Of a stretch of 64,000 nt of DNA, positions 1 to 8,362 are shown piece after piece (the first letter of the stretch is position 1; each line of letters opens with the position of its first letter). The notes beneath the pieces are model-generated. The model worked only from the letters and a program-made list of their open reading frames with translations. It did no database searches and was not told where the DNA came from. The translations under genes were made by a program, and so were the position numbers. The DNA is taken from the NCBI GenBank assembly GCA_029260755.1, contig JAJDCQ010000091.1, positions 62,001 to 126,000 on the forward strand, read 5' to 3'. The DNA is from Planctomycetota bacterium. GTDB lineage: Bacteria > Planctomycetota > J058 > JAJDCQ01.

Positions 1-216
1 CGCGACCCATCCGGACGCGGGTCCGCTGATCAGGAACTCCTTCTGGCCCTCGATCCCGCCGAGCGCCGCCTCGGCCCCGAGCGTGTTCGCGAGCTCCTCG
101 CCCCGGATGAGCTGGTACTGCTTGAGTCGCTCGTCGGCGAGCGCCCCTCCGAGCGCGGCGATCACCGCGTCCTGACTGGCGGCGCGAACCTGGATCGAGC
201 TGACGGTCTCGTGCAC
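1..216 (-). CDS. Unrecognised protein, 5' end only (C-terminus beyond window)
   Basis: The minus strand is open from a GTG at 216 to the window edge, giving 72 residues with strongly GC-biased third codon positions, as in a real gene. A purine-rich ribosome binding site (GGAGGAG, complement of 224-230) lies 7 nt before the GTG, which supports this start. The visible part is a soluble, mostly helical stretch (it contains QDAVIAALGGALADERLKQY) with no signal peptide or membrane segment and no motif that I recognise. It points away from the ABC operon that begins at 707 on the other strand, so it is transcribed divergently from it. No function is proposed. Confidence 0.7.
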   Translation of the reverse strand, partial: MHETVSSIQVRAASQDAVIAALGGALADERLKQYQLIRGEELANTLGAEAALGGIEGQKEFLISGPASGWVA

Positions 217-706
217 GAGCAGTCTCCTCCGCTGACGAGGCTACCGCGGCGAAGGCGCTCGTCAAGGCGGGACGCGGGCTTGGGGGCTCCGAGTCCTCGA
301 CCGGGCGCGTGTCCCACGCGTGTGCCGGGACACGCGTCTTCTCGCACGAACGGGGAACGATCCACAGATTTCACAGATTACACAGATTGGAGCTGCCGAA
401 GGCGGCCATCCCTCGCCGAGAGGCGCGGCCCGTTTCGGCATCGGCAACGACTCGGACCGGCCCGCGGCAATCTGTGCAATCTGTGAAATCTGTGGATCGT
501 TTCCCCGCGAGGGCAATCAACTGCGCGTGTTCCAGGTACCGGAGTCTCGGCGCGTGGCGGCGGCTCGGCGACGGCCGAACCGATCCGCGCCATCCGCGTC
601 GCCGGCGGTTTTGCGCCCTCGCGTGAGATCTCGCTTCTTCGCTCTGCTCGCGCGCGTGAACTGCTCGTCGAGGCCACGATCTTCCATCGGCGCTCGGGGC
701 TGGGTT
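217..706. other. Gene-free divergent region with inverted repeat
   Basis: This stretch separates a minus-strand gene from the plus-strand ABC operon. Several open frames cross it, but they change frame usage inside the repeat and have no ribosome binding site or family resemblance. It holds the large inverted repeat at 356-501. The remainder is GC-rich sequence in which I see no other gene or RNA. A possible -10 element sits at its downstream end. Confidence 0.6.
356..501. repeat. Inverted repeat with 34-bp arms made of 9-bp units (CACAGATTn type)
   Basis: The left arm (356-389) and right arm (468-501) are complementary at 33 of 34 positions. Each arm contains three tandem 9-bp units of the form CACAGATTn. 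Outside the arms, GGGG (352-355) and CCCC extend the pairing with a one-base bulge. The 78-nt interior is unpaired GC-rich sequence. The same 9-bp architecture with CCGCG in place of CTGTG occurs at four further places in the window, so this is an A+T-richer member of a dispersed repeat family. No transposase is adjacent. Confidence 0.85.
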
Positions 707-711
707 ATGAT
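706..711 (+). promoter_or_regulatory. Possible -10 element (TATGAT) for the ABC operon
   Basis: TATGAT matches the sigma70 -10 consensus at five of six positions and lies seven bases before an in-frame GTG at 719. No good -35 is visible 16-18 bp upstream. If it is used, transcription would begin at or next to the GTG, so translation would be leaderless and would start at 719 rather than at the ATG at 707, which overlaps the element. Confidence 0.3.
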
Positions 712-1690
712 CGTCGCCGTGATCCAGGTCGACCACCTCCGGAAGCGCTACGGGGCCGTCCAGGCCGTCCGGGACGTCTCGTTCACCGTCTCGCGCGGCG
801 AGGTCGTGGGGTTCCTCGGCCCCAACGGCGCCGGCAAGACGACGACGATGAAGGTCGTCACCGGCTACATCCCGCCGACCGACGGGCGAGCGCTCGTCGC
901 CGGGTTCGACGTCGCCGCGAGCCCGCTCGAGGTGAAGCGCCGGATCGGCTACCTCCCCGAGACGTGCCCCCTCTACGGCGACATGCGGGTGCGCGACTAC
1001 CTCGCGTTCGTCGCCGAGGTCCGCGGCATTCCGCGCCGGGATCGCGCGGCGGCGATCGGTGCGGTCATCGAGCGGTGCGGGCTACGCGGTTACACCCTCC
1101 GTCCGATCGGGCAGCTCTCCAAGGGCTACCGGCAGCGCGTCGGGCTCGCCCAGGCGATGATCCACGGACCCGACATCCTCATCCTCGACGAGCCGACGAG
1201 CGGCCTCGACCCGCACCAGATCAAGGAGATCCGGGAGCTCATCCGCGAGGTCGGCCGCGAGAAGACGGTGATCCTCTCGACCCACATCCTCGGCGAGGTC
1301 GCCGCCACCTGCGACCGGGCGATCATCATCCGCGCCGGCCGGATCGTCGCCGACGGCCCGATCGAGGACCTCACCCGGCGCGCGGCCGGACGACGCGTCA
1401 CCCAGGTCGGCGCGATCGGGGCGGACGCGAGCTTCGACGACGCCGTCGGCGGCCTCGCGGGCGTCTCGTCGGTTCGCCCGCTCGACGAGGGCGGCGCGGG
1501 GCGACCCCGCCGTCTGTCGGTCGAGTCGAGCGTCGAGGCGGCCGCGCCCCACGCCCTCGAGAGGGCGGTCTTCGCCCTCGCCGTCGAGCGCGGCGTGGAG
1601 CTCGTCGAGCTGCATCAGCCGGCCGCCAGCCTCGAGGACGTCTTCCTCGAGCTGACCGGGGATCGGGAGCGCCCGGGGGCCGCGCCATGA
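707..1690 (+). CDS. ABC transporter ATP-binding protein, GldA-like
   Basis: A 327-residue cytoplasmic ATPase that would power the membrane partner encoded next. The ABC domain fills about the first 230 residues: Walker A GPNGAGKTT, signature LSKGYRQRV, Walker B LILDEPTSGLDP and the switch region STHILGE. A roughly 90-residue C-terminal extension follows, as in ABC-2 type and gliding-associated GldA ATPases. The frame stays open upstream to about 320, but that part lies in the repeat region and lacks homology. I start at the ATG at 707; the GTG at 719 gives the more typical N-terminus (VIQVDHLRKRYG) and may be the true, leaderless start. The stop overlaps the next ATG (ATGA), so the two genes are translationally coupled. 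The substrate is unknown. Confidence 0.93.
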   Translation: MIVAVIQVDHLRKRYGAVQAVRDVSFTVSRGEVVGFLGPNGAGKTTTMKVVTGYIPPTDGRALVAGFDVAASPLEVKRRIGYLPETCPLYGDMRVRDYLAFVAEVRGIPRRDRAAAIGAVIERCGLRGYTLRPIGQLSKGYRQRVGLAQAMIHGPDILILDEPTSGLDPHQIKEIRELIREVGREKTVILSTHILGEVAATCDRAIIIRAGRIVADGPIEDLTRRAAGRRVTQVGAIGADASFDDAVGGLAGVSSVRPLDEGGAGRPRRLSVESSVEAAAPHALERAVFALAVERGVELVELHQPAASLEDVFLELTGDRERPGAAP

Positions 1691-2451
1691 CGATCCTCGC
1701 CATCGCGAAGCGCGAGCTCCGGGGCTACTTCGACTCGCCGATCGCCTACGTGTTCATCTGCCTCTTCCTCGCGCTGAGCTCGTTCCTCTTCCTGATCGAC
1801 TTCTTCGCCTTCGGCGTCGCCGACCCGCGCCCGTTCTTCGACTTCATGCCGTACTCGTTCCTGCTCTTCCTCCCGGCGCTGACGATGCGCCTCTGGAGCG
1901 AGGAGCGGAAGATGCGCACGCTCGAGATCCTGTTCACCCTCCCCGTGCGGACCTACGAGGCCGTGCTCGGGAAGTTCCTCGCCGCGTGGGGGCTCCTCCT
2001 GGTCACTCTCCTGATGAGCGTGTCGCTGCCCATCACGGTGACGTGCTTCACCGAGAGCGGCATCGACGTCGGCCCGGTCCTCGGGAGCTACCTCGGCGCG
2101 GCCCTCCTCGGGTCGGTCTACATCGCGTTCGGGCTCGTCGTCTCGTTCACGACCGAGAATCAGGTCATCGCGTTCGTCGTCACCGTCGCCGGCTGCACCG
2201 TGCTGCTCATCATCGGGAACGCCCGGGTGATCGAGTGGGTCGGCGGGCTGACCGCCTGGATGGGGAACGAGAGCCTGACCGAGTTCGTCAAGCACGATGT
2301 CGCCGCCTTCCTCGAGGGGCTCGGTCTCGCCAGTCGGTTCGAGTCGATCGCCCGCGGCGTCGTCGACAGCCGCGACGTCGGCTACTACACATCGCTCGTC
2401 GGGTTCCTCCTCGTGACGAACGTCGTCATCGCCGAGCATCGGAGGAGCTGA
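1687..2451 (+). CDS. ABC-2 type permease, GldF-like
   Basis: A 254-residue integral membrane protein with about six hydrophobic segments; the first follows the short N-terminal helix AIAKRELRGYFDSP. The sequence RLWSEERKMRTLEILFTLPV between the second and third segments is the conserved cytoplasmic loop of ABC-2 permeases of the GldF/NosY type. It overlaps the ATPase gene by 4 nt and is separated from the GldG-like gene by one base, which fits a single transporter complex. In Bacteroidetes, GldAFG is needed for gliding; elsewhere the same set occurs without known motility, so a role in motility here is only a possibility. Confidence 0.9.
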   Translation: MTILAIAKRELRGYFDSPIAYVFICLFLALSSFLFLIDFFAFGVADPRPFFDFMPYSFLLFLPALTMRLWSEERKMRTLEILFTLPVRTYEAVLGKFLAAWGLLLVTLLMSVSLPITVTCFTESGIDVGPVLGSYLGAALLGSVYIAFGLVVSFTTENQVIAFVVTVAGCTVLLIIGNARVIEWVGGLTAWMGNESLTEFVKHDVAAFLEGLGLASRFESIARGVVDSRDVGYYTSLVGFLLVTNVVIAEHRRS

Positions 2452-2452
2452 G

Positions 2453-4315
2453 GTGGCCGAGCACGCTCCGATCGAGGCGCCGGCCAGTCCGGCGGGCGGC
2501 GCGCCGGGCGGTCGCGGCGGCGCGGGGTCGGCCGCGATCTCGCTTGGCCTCATCGCGGCGATCCTCATCGTCGCCAACGTGATCATCTCGACCTGGCCGC
2601 TGCGCTGGGATCTGACCGAGTCGGGTCGCTACACCGTCGGCGCGCCGACCCGCCGGATCGTCGAGCGGCTCGATCGGATCGTGACGGTCAAGGTCTACCT
2701 CAGTCGCGACCTCCCGGCGCGGCTCCTCGCGCGCGACCGCGCGTTCCGCGACGTGCTCGCCGAGCTCGACGCGATCGGCAAGAGCGAGCTGAAGATCGAG
2801 GTCATCGATCCGAGCGGCGACGAGGATCTGCAGACCGAGCTCCGACGGATCGGCGTGGCGCCGGGGAACGTCACCATCATCGACGACGAGGAGAAGCGGC
2901 AGGTCCAGGTGTGGATGAGCGCGGTCGTCCACTGCGAGGACCGGCGCGAGGTCGTCCCGCTCGTCCTCGCCTCGGCGAACGTCGAGTACGACCTCGCCCT
3001 CGGGATTCGCCGGGCGAGCCTCCGCGCGCCGCCGCGGGTCGCGTTCACCTCGGGCCACGGCGAGCCGACCTCAGCGGGCTTCGTCTCGCCGGCCGAGAAG
3101 GCGCGCGGGCGCGGCCACCTGACCGAGGTGCTCCGTCGGTTCTACCGGGTGGTGGAGCTCGACACGCGGACGCTCCGGGCCGTCCCCGACGACGTCGACG
3201 TCCTCGTCGTGATCGGTCCGCCGAACGCCTTCGCCGAGTCCGAGCTCTACGTCCTCGATCAGTTCGTCATGCGCGGCGGCGCGCTCGTCGTGCTGACCGA
3301 CTCGTTCGACATCGCGAAGGACGGTCAGCCCGTCCGCGACCCCGGTCTCCACGAGATGCTCGCCACCTGGGGAGTCCTCGTCGAGCCGTTCGTTGTGGCC
3401 GATCCGCTCTGCGACCGGGTCGAGGTGACGGTGAACCAGGGCCGGACGGCGGCGATTCCGTATCCCTACATCGTGCGGGTGACCGCGCAGGGCCTCCATC
3501 GCACCCATCCGATCGTCCGCGGGCTCGCCGAGCTGCGATTCCTCTTCCCGGCGTCGCTCCGGCTGCCGGGCGCCTGGGCGAAGCGGGCGGGCGAGGGCGA
3601 GGGGGATGCGGGCGGCAGCTCGCGTCCCGTCGACGAGGCGGGTCATGGGGAGGCGCCGGTCTACCACGAGCTCGTCCACACCTCCGAGAGCGCCTGGATC
3701 AACAGCCCGCCCTTCGTCCTCCATCCGACGCAGGTCAAGCAACCGAAGAACCCCGCCGTGATCGGGCAGCGTCTCCTGGCGGCGGCCGTGACCGGGACGC
3801 TGAAGAGTCACTTCGCCGATCGGCCGATCCCCGAGCTGCCCGCGACGTCTCGCGGGGGCGCCGACGTGCTCGAGAACCGGCGCGACAGCGGCCCCGGAGG
3901 GCGGGTGGTGGTGATCGCGAACGCGGAGGTGGTCCGGGACGAGTTCCCGATCCCGCCGAAGGACACGCCGCGGCCGGTGGTGGACAACCTGCGCCTGGTC
4001 CTGAACGCGATCGACTGGCTCGCCGCCGAGGACCTCATCGACCTCCGGCCGCCGTCTCCGATCCGACCGATCTCGCCGCAACGGAGCACCAGCGGGGCCC
4101 GGGCGCTCGCCTACGCCGTGAACCTCGTCCTGATTCCGCTCCTGGTCGCGTTCATCGGGATCGCCCGGGCGACGATCCGGCGGCGGGCCGCGCGGCGCGA
4201 GGCGGCCGCGTTCGAGGCCACCCACGACACCGAGGGTGAGACGGCGCCCGAGGCGACCGCTGCGGACGGCGGCGACGCGGCGGCCGCGGCGGCGCCGGAG
4301 GACGAGGCCCCGTGA
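2453..4315 (+). CDS. GldG-like auxiliary ABC transport protein
   Basis: A 620-residue protein starting at GTG, one base after the permease stop. It has an N-terminal membrane anchor (about residues 28-47) followed by the family hallmark WDLTESGRYTVGAPTRRIV, a long extracytoplasmic domain containing FTSGHGEPT, and a C-terminal transmembrane helix (about 545-567) with a short charged, Ala/Glu-rich cytoplasmic tail. This two-anchor topology matches the ABC_transp_aux (GldG) family. It is thought to work with the GldA/GldF-like pair upstream; the extracytoplasmic domain probably binds or positions the cargo, which is unknown. A low-complexity Gly/Glu insert near residues 380-400 is probably a flexible loop. 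Confidence 0.88.
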   Translation: MAEHAPIEAPASPAGGAPGGRGGAGSAAISLGLIAAILIVANVIISTWPLRWDLTESGRYTVGAPTRRIVERLDRIVTVKVYLSRDLPARLLARDRAFRDVLAELDAIGKSELKIEVIDPSGDEDLQTELRRIGVAPGNVTIIDDEEKRQVQVWMSAVVHCEDRREVVPLVLASANVEYDLALGIRRASLRAPPRVAFTSGHGEPTSAGFVSPAEKARGRGHLTEVLRRFYRVVELDTRTLRAVPDDVDVLVVIGPPNAFAESELYVLDQFVMRGGALVVLTDSFDIAKDGQPVRDPGLHEMLATWGVLVEPFVVADPLCDRVEVTVNQGRTAAIPYPYIVRVTAQGLHRTHPIVRGLAELRFLFPASLRLPGAWAKRAGEGEGDAGGSSRPVDEAGHGEAPVYHELVHTSESAWINSPPFVLHPTQVKQPKNPAVIGQRLLAAAVTGTLKSHFADRPIPELPATSRGGADVLENRRDSGPGGRVVVIANAEVVRDEFPIPPKDTPRPVVDNLRLVLNAIDWLAAEDLIDLRPPSPIRPISPQRSTSGARALAYAVNLVLIPLLVAFIGIARATIRRRAARREAAAFEATHDTEGETAPEATAADGGDAAAAAAPEDEAP

Positions 4316-5817
4316 GGCGCGCGGGCCGCGCGTCGACTGCGTCCGCGGGGGTCGCCCTCCGGACCAACGTGGCCCTCGCGGCCATCCTCGGCCTGCTCAT
4401 CGTCGTGGCGATCGGCAGCAGCGCGCTGCGGCGCGCTTGGGAACCCGGCGATCCCATCGAGGAGAAGCTCTTCGGCGAGGACTTCACCGGCGGACGCGCG
4501 ATGCGGGTCGAGATTCGTCGGGGCGCGGACGAGGTCCTCCTCGAGCGCCTCGCCGACGATCCGGCGAGCGAGTGGAAGGTGTCGAGCGCCGGAGGCTACC
4601 CGGCCAATCGACTCCAGATCGCCCGCGCCCTCCAGAAGCTCGTCCGATGGGATCGCGGGCTCGTCGTCGGGGGCGCCGCCGAGCACGCCGAGTACCTCGT
4701 CACCGAGGAGGCGGGGACGCGGGTGACCGTCCGGGCCGCCGATGGGAGCCTCCTCGCGGACGTGATCGTCGGCAAGCTCGCCGGGATCGACGCCGAGGCC
4801 GCGCGGCAGCGCGGCGGGCAGCTCGACCCGAAGGACTTCGCGATCTACATCCGCCGGGCGGACGAGGACGCGATCTACCTCTTCCGTGACTTCGTCCTCG
4901 GGATCTTCCAGGCGGAGATCGCGCCATTTCTGGCCTCGCCGCTCGTGATCTTCGACCCCGACTCGCTCGTGCGGCTCCGCGCCGAGCGAGCCGAGGGCGG
5001 CGGGATCGACGTCGCGCGTCCCGGCCCGCGAGAGCCGTGGGCCCTCGCCGACGATCCCCGCCCGCTCGACCCCGGCGCGGTGGCGCTCCTCGCCTCGGCC
5101 GTGTCGCGGCTCACCCCGCTCGCCGTGATCGGCCGCGACCTCCCCGGCGGACGTCACGGCCTCGAGGAGCCGTCGGCCACGATCGAGCTCGCCGGAACCC
5201 GGGGGCTGAAGCCGGTCACCGTGGTGATCCGCGTCGGCGACCGGCTCGCCGAGGATCCCGAGCGGGTCGCCGTCCAGGTCGAGGGGACGCCGTTCGTCGT
5301 CGCCCTCGCCGGAGCGGCGATCGACGCGCTGCTCGTCGATCCCGAAGGCCTCGTCGTGCGGCAGCTCGCGGCGTTCGCGCCGGGTGGGGTGCGGCGCGTC
5401 CGGCTCCGCTTCGTCGCCGAGGACGGCGCGCCGCCGTCGATCGTGACGGTCCACGAAAAGGCGGGGCGGTGGCTCGTCGACGGGGACGCCGACCGCGAGA
5501 TCGGGCGCGACGTGATGACGGGGCTGCTCGCCGCCCTGACGAACCTCCGCATCGAGGAGTTCCGGCCGCCGGACGAGCCGGTGGCGGCGGCCGGGCTCGA
5601 CGCCCCGCTGATCGCGTGGGAGGTGCTGACCGAGTCGGGCGAGCTCGACGGCGCCCGGGTGGGTGGGCCGGTGCCGGATGCCGCGCCGGCGACGCGGTTC
5701 GCCCAGCGCCGGGAGGGACGCGTGGTCGTGACGGTCGCGGAGGAGGCGGTCGCGAGCATCCTCGAGACCGTGCGGGGTCTGTCCGGCGCCTCCGGCGAAC
5801 CGTCCGGGGGCTCGTAG
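4312..5817 (+). CDS. DUF4340-like membrane-anchored protein
   Basis: A 501-residue protein that begins at a GTG overlapping the stop of the GldG-like gene by 4 nt. An N-terminal membrane anchor (about residues 22-42) is followed by an extracytoplasmic region of beta-rich repeats. Segments such as the one leading into KVSSAGGYPANRLQIARALQ resemble DUF4340 proteins, which are regularly encoded directly downstream of GldG-like genes. The conserved position strongly suggests a subunit or assembly factor of the same transporter. There is no enzymatic motif. The operon appears to end here; the tRNA promoter follows 50 nt later. Confidence 0.8.
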   Translation: MRRAGRASTASAGVALRTNVALAAILGLLIVVAIGSSALRRAWEPGDPIEEKLFGEDFTGGRAMRVEIRRGADEVLLERLADDPASEWKVSSAGGYPANRLQIARALQKLVRWDRGLVVGGAAEHAEYLVTEEAGTRVTVRAADGSLLADVIVGKLAGIDAEAARQRGGQLDPKDFAIYIRRADEDAIYLFRDFVLGIFQAEIAPFLASPLVIFDPDSLVRLRAERAEGGGIDVARPGPREPWALADDPRPLDPGAVALLASAVSRLTPLAVIGRDLPGGRHGLEEPSATIELAGTRGLKPVTVVIRVGDRLAEDPERVAVQVEGTPFVVALAGAAIDALLVDPEGLVVRQLAAFAPGGVRRVRLRFVAEDGAPPSIVTVHEKAGRWLVDGDADREIGRDVMTGLLAALTNLRIEEFRPPDEPVAAAGLDAPLIAWEVLTESGELDGARVGGPVPDAAPATRFAQRREGRVVVTVAEEAVASILETVRGLSGASGEPSGGS

Positions 5818-5869
5818 CGGAGCGCCCGCCCCGTCGGGACTTACGTTCATTCGCCCGCGCCGAGAGGGC

Positions 5870-5897
5870 TTGACACGGTGCGGGCCGCTCCTATAAT
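5870..5897 (+). promoter_or_regulatory. Sigma70-type promoter of tRNA-Ala
   Basis: A consensus -35 TTGACA (5870-5875), a 16-bp spacer and a consensus -10 TATAAT (5892-5897) lie 11 bp before the tRNA. This is the best housekeeping promoter in the window, as expected for a stable RNA gene. Confidence 0.85.
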
Positions 5898-5908
5898 TCG
5901 TCCGTCCC

Positions 5909-5981
5909 GGGGGATTAGCTCAGCTGGGAGAGCGTCAGAGTGGCACTCTGAAGGTCAGGGGTTCGAGCCCCCTATCCTCCA
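5909..5981 (+). tRNA. tRNA-Ala (anticodon GGC)
   Basis: The 73-nt sequence folds into a complete cloverleaf: 7-bp acceptor stem (one G-T pair) with discriminator A at 5981, 4-bp D stem with an 8-nt loop, 5-bp anticodon stem TCAGA/TCTGA with loop GTGGCAC (anticodon GGC), five-base variable loop, and 5-bp T stem AGGGG/CCCCT closing TTCGAGC. CCA is not encoded. It would read the Ala codon GCC, very frequent in this GC-rich genome. Confidence 0.96.
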
Positions 5982-6034
5982 TCGGCCGCCGAGCTGGCGG
6001 TCAGCGTCGTCCGAGAGACGAGGAAGCTGGCGCC

Positions 6035-7765
6035 GTGCGCCACGTCGATCGAAGAAGCCGTCGCGGAGCCCTGGGAGTGGTCGGCCTACTGCTGACCGCT
6101 CCTTTGCTTTTTGGTGGGCTGATGGCGCCCTCGGGCGTCTCGCCGTCGCACGCCCAGGACGCCGCCGAGACGCCCGACGAGGACGGCGGCGCCGTGCGCA
6201 CCCGTCCGGACGAGGCGGTCGTCGCGTGGATCGAGGTGACCGGCGCCCTCGACCAGTATGCGTTCGACGTCCTCGAGATGCGGGTGCAGCGCGCGCTGGA
6301 GCTGAAGCCGCGTTTCATCGTCTTCTCCGTCGAGGCGACCGAGGGTGACTACCGGATCGGCCCCGACCTCGCCGGCGCCATCGAGCGGCTGAGCGAAGAG
6401 CATGCGGTCACCACGATCGGCTACCTCCGCCGCAGCTCGACGGCGGTCTCGACGATGCTCGCGTTCGCGTGCGACGAGATCGCGATGCGCGAGACGTCGT
6501 CGATCGGCGGATGCGAGCTGCTCAACACCTGGTTCGGCGGCGTCGGGAACATCCCCGGGATCGCGCGCGTCGCGGAGGGGGAGCCCGCCGAGCGCTGGCG
6601 CTCGACGTTCAAGAGCCTCGCCGCCCGCCAGGACGAGGTGACCGGCAGCGCGAGCCCGGGCTCGTCCGGACCCTGGCAGGCGATCGCCGAAGGGATGATC
6701 GAGCCCGACACGACCGTCTACCGGGTCGTCCTCGAGGACGGCACGACCGAGATCGCGACGGAGAGGACCGTCGATGACGTGTGGCGGGCGGCGAAGCGCC
6801 GCGCGATCGCGTCGCGCGAGGCGATCGGCAGCGGGTCGGGATACCTCCTCCTCTCGGGGAAGGAGGCGCTCGAGAACGGGATCGCGCGCTACCTCGTCGA
6901 GGACGAGGAAGCCCTCCTCGCCGAGCTCGCGGCCGAGCACGGATTCGAGGCGAGCGCGGTGCGGGCCGTCCCGATCGACTCGGTCGTCTGGGAGCCGATT
7001 GCGCGCTTCCTCAACCAGCCGCTCATCCGCGTGCTGCTCCTCGCCCTCGGGATCGTCGGCCTCGTCCTGAGCATCCTCGTGCAGGGCACCGGCGTCCCCG
7101 AGGTGCTGACGGTCGTCTGCTTCACCCTGTTCTTCCTGTCGGGGTACATCCTCGGGCTCGCCGGCTGGATCGAGATCGTCCTCTTCGCGATCGGAGTCGT
7201 CCTCCTCTTCGTCGAGATCTTCGTGACGCCCGGCTTCGCCGTCCTCGGCGGCACCGGGGTCGTCCTCGTCCTCGCGAGCATCGTCCTCGCGATGCAGAGC
7301 TTCGCCTTCCCCGCGACGAGCGCGCAGTGGACCGAGCTCGGCGTGAACATCGGCGCGACGTTCGTGGCCGGGTTCGTCGGGATCGTGATCTGCGGGGTGG
7401 CCCTGCGGTTCCTCCCGCGGCGCGCGTTCGGCGGCCTCGTCAACGAGCAGTCCGCGGCGGGCTACGACGTGAGCATCCCGGCCCTGGCCGGCCTCGAGGG
7501 CAAGCGCGGCGTCGCCTCGACCGTCCTCCGGCCGGCCGGCAAGGTCGAGATCGGCGACGCGCTGATCGACGTGACGACCGAGGGTGAGTACATCCACGCC
7601 GGCGACCCGGTGGTCGTTCTTCGCGTCGAGGGCAACCGCGTCGTGGTCGGCCCGCCCGACGCGGCGCCGCCGGTCGAGCCGAGCGCCGACGCCGGCGACC
7701 CCGCTCCGGGAGATCCCGCCCCGGGCGAGGGGGCGGCCGATCCGGGGACCGAGGTCAGCCCATGA
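6035..7765 (+). CDS. Long NfeD family protein with ClpP/SppA-like protease domain
   Basis: A 576-residue membrane protein. A signal/anchor (about 12-40) precedes a ClpP-fold domain (about 58-300). Four or so hydrophobic helices lie at about 327-455, followed by the OB-fold NfeD domain (about 480-545, containing GKRGVASTVLRPAGKVEIGD) and an Ala/Pro-rich tail. Long NfeD proteins cleave membrane substrates such as stomatin-type proteins and are encoded with flotillin/stomatin partners, as here. I assign the SSTAVSTMLAFACDEI region to the usual nucleophile-bearing segment but cannot prove the catalytic Ser/Lys pair by eye. The GTG start has GAGGAAG about 10 nt upstream. The stop overlaps the next ATG by 4 nt, showing coupling to the short NfeD gene. 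Confidence 0.88.
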   Translation: MRHVDRRSRRGALGVVGLLLTAPLLFGGLMAPSGVSPSHAQDAAETPDEDGGAVRTRPDEAVVAWIEVTGALDQYAFDVLEMRVQRALELKPRFIVFSVEATEGDYRIGPDLAGAIERLSEEHAVTTIGYLRRSSTAVSTMLAFACDEIAMRETSSIGGCELLNTWFGGVGNIPGIARVAEGEPAERWRSTFKSLAARQDEVTGSASPGSSGPWQAIAEGMIEPDTTVYRVVLEDGTTEIATERTVDDVWRAAKRRAIASREAIGSGSGYLLLSGKEALENGIARYLVEDEEALLAELAAEHGFEASAVRAVPIDSVVWEPIARFLNQPLIRVLLLALGIVGLVLSILVQGTGVPEVLTVVCFTLFFLSGYILGLAGWIEIVLFAIGVVLLFVEIFVTPGFAVLGGTGVVLVLASIVLAMQSFAFPATSAQWTELGVNIGATFVAGFVGIVICGVALRFLPRRAFGGLVNEQSAAGYDVSIPALAGLEGKRGVASTVLRPAGKVEIGDALIDVTTEGEYIHAGDPVVVLRVEGNRVVVGPPDAAPPVEPSADAGDPAPGDPAPGEGAADPGTEVSP

Positions 7766-8247
7766 CCACGATGCTCGCGATCATCCTGCTGCTCTACGCG
7801 GTCGGGATCCTGTTGATCATCCTCGACATCCTCCTCATCCCGACGAGCGTGACGAGCATGATCGGGGGCGGCCTCGTCGGCACGAGCATCTTCCTGATGT
7901 TCAAGTACCAGTCGACCGGGTCGGCCGTCACCCTGTTCATCGTCACCGCGGGGGTCGGCTTCGGCCTCGCCCGTCTCGCGGCCGATCGGTACACGCTCCA
8001 GCACCAGCTCAACCGCGAGGACGGCTACGTCGGCACCGACCCGCGGCACGAGGGGTTGCGCGGCAAGGCCGGCGTGACCCTGACGCCGCTTCGACCCGCG
8101 GGGAAGGCGACGATCGACGGCCTGCGCGTCGACGTCGTCAGCCGGGGGCCGATGATCGGCGCCGACGAGCCGATCGTCGTCGTCGAGGTCGAGGGAAACC
8201 GGGTCGTCGTGAAGCCCGAGCCGCCCGCCGAGGCCGCGGCCGCCTAG
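7762..8247 (+). CDS. Short NfeD-like membrane protein
   Basis: A 161-residue protein with two or three hydrophobic helices (about 4-25, 31-48, 53-72) and a C-terminal OB-fold-like domain (about 95-152) containing GKAGVTLTPLRPAGKATIDG, which closely resembles the same part of the long NfeD upstream. The two proteins therefore probably arose by duplication. It lies between the long NfeD and FloA, the usual setting of short NfeD proteins, which are believed to support flotillin assembly in ordered membrane domains. It starts at an ATG overlapping the preceding stop. Confidence 0.88.
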   Translation: MTTMLAIILLLYAVGILLIILDILLIPTSVTSMIGGGLVGTSIFLMFKYQSTGSAVTLFIVTAGVGFGLARLAADRYTLQHQLNREDGYVGTDPRHEGLRGKAGVTLTPLRPAGKATIDGLRVDVVSRGPMIGADEPIVVVEVEGNRVVVKPEPPAEAAAA

Positions 8248-8362
8248 TCGGTCCTCCGCCTCGAGCCGGACCCAATCCAACGCCGGGCGGAACCGGCCGA
8301 TCGTCGTGCAGTCGCAGCTTGCATTCGCCGTCAACGTCGTCGTCTTCAACCGGGAGATCGTC

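Noticed and set aside
309..626. Small open frames through the repeat at 356-501 and similar ones at 11.1, 17.2 and 48.2 kb
   Set aside because: Their peptides (for example RFHRLHRL- or NPRNPRNPR-like) are translations of the 9-bp units and change with orientation; no ribosome binding sites are present.
217..706. Origin of replication
   Set aside because: The A+T-richer 9-bp repeats superficially recall DnaA boxes, but they do not match TTATNCACA and no dnaA, dnaN or similar gene is present.
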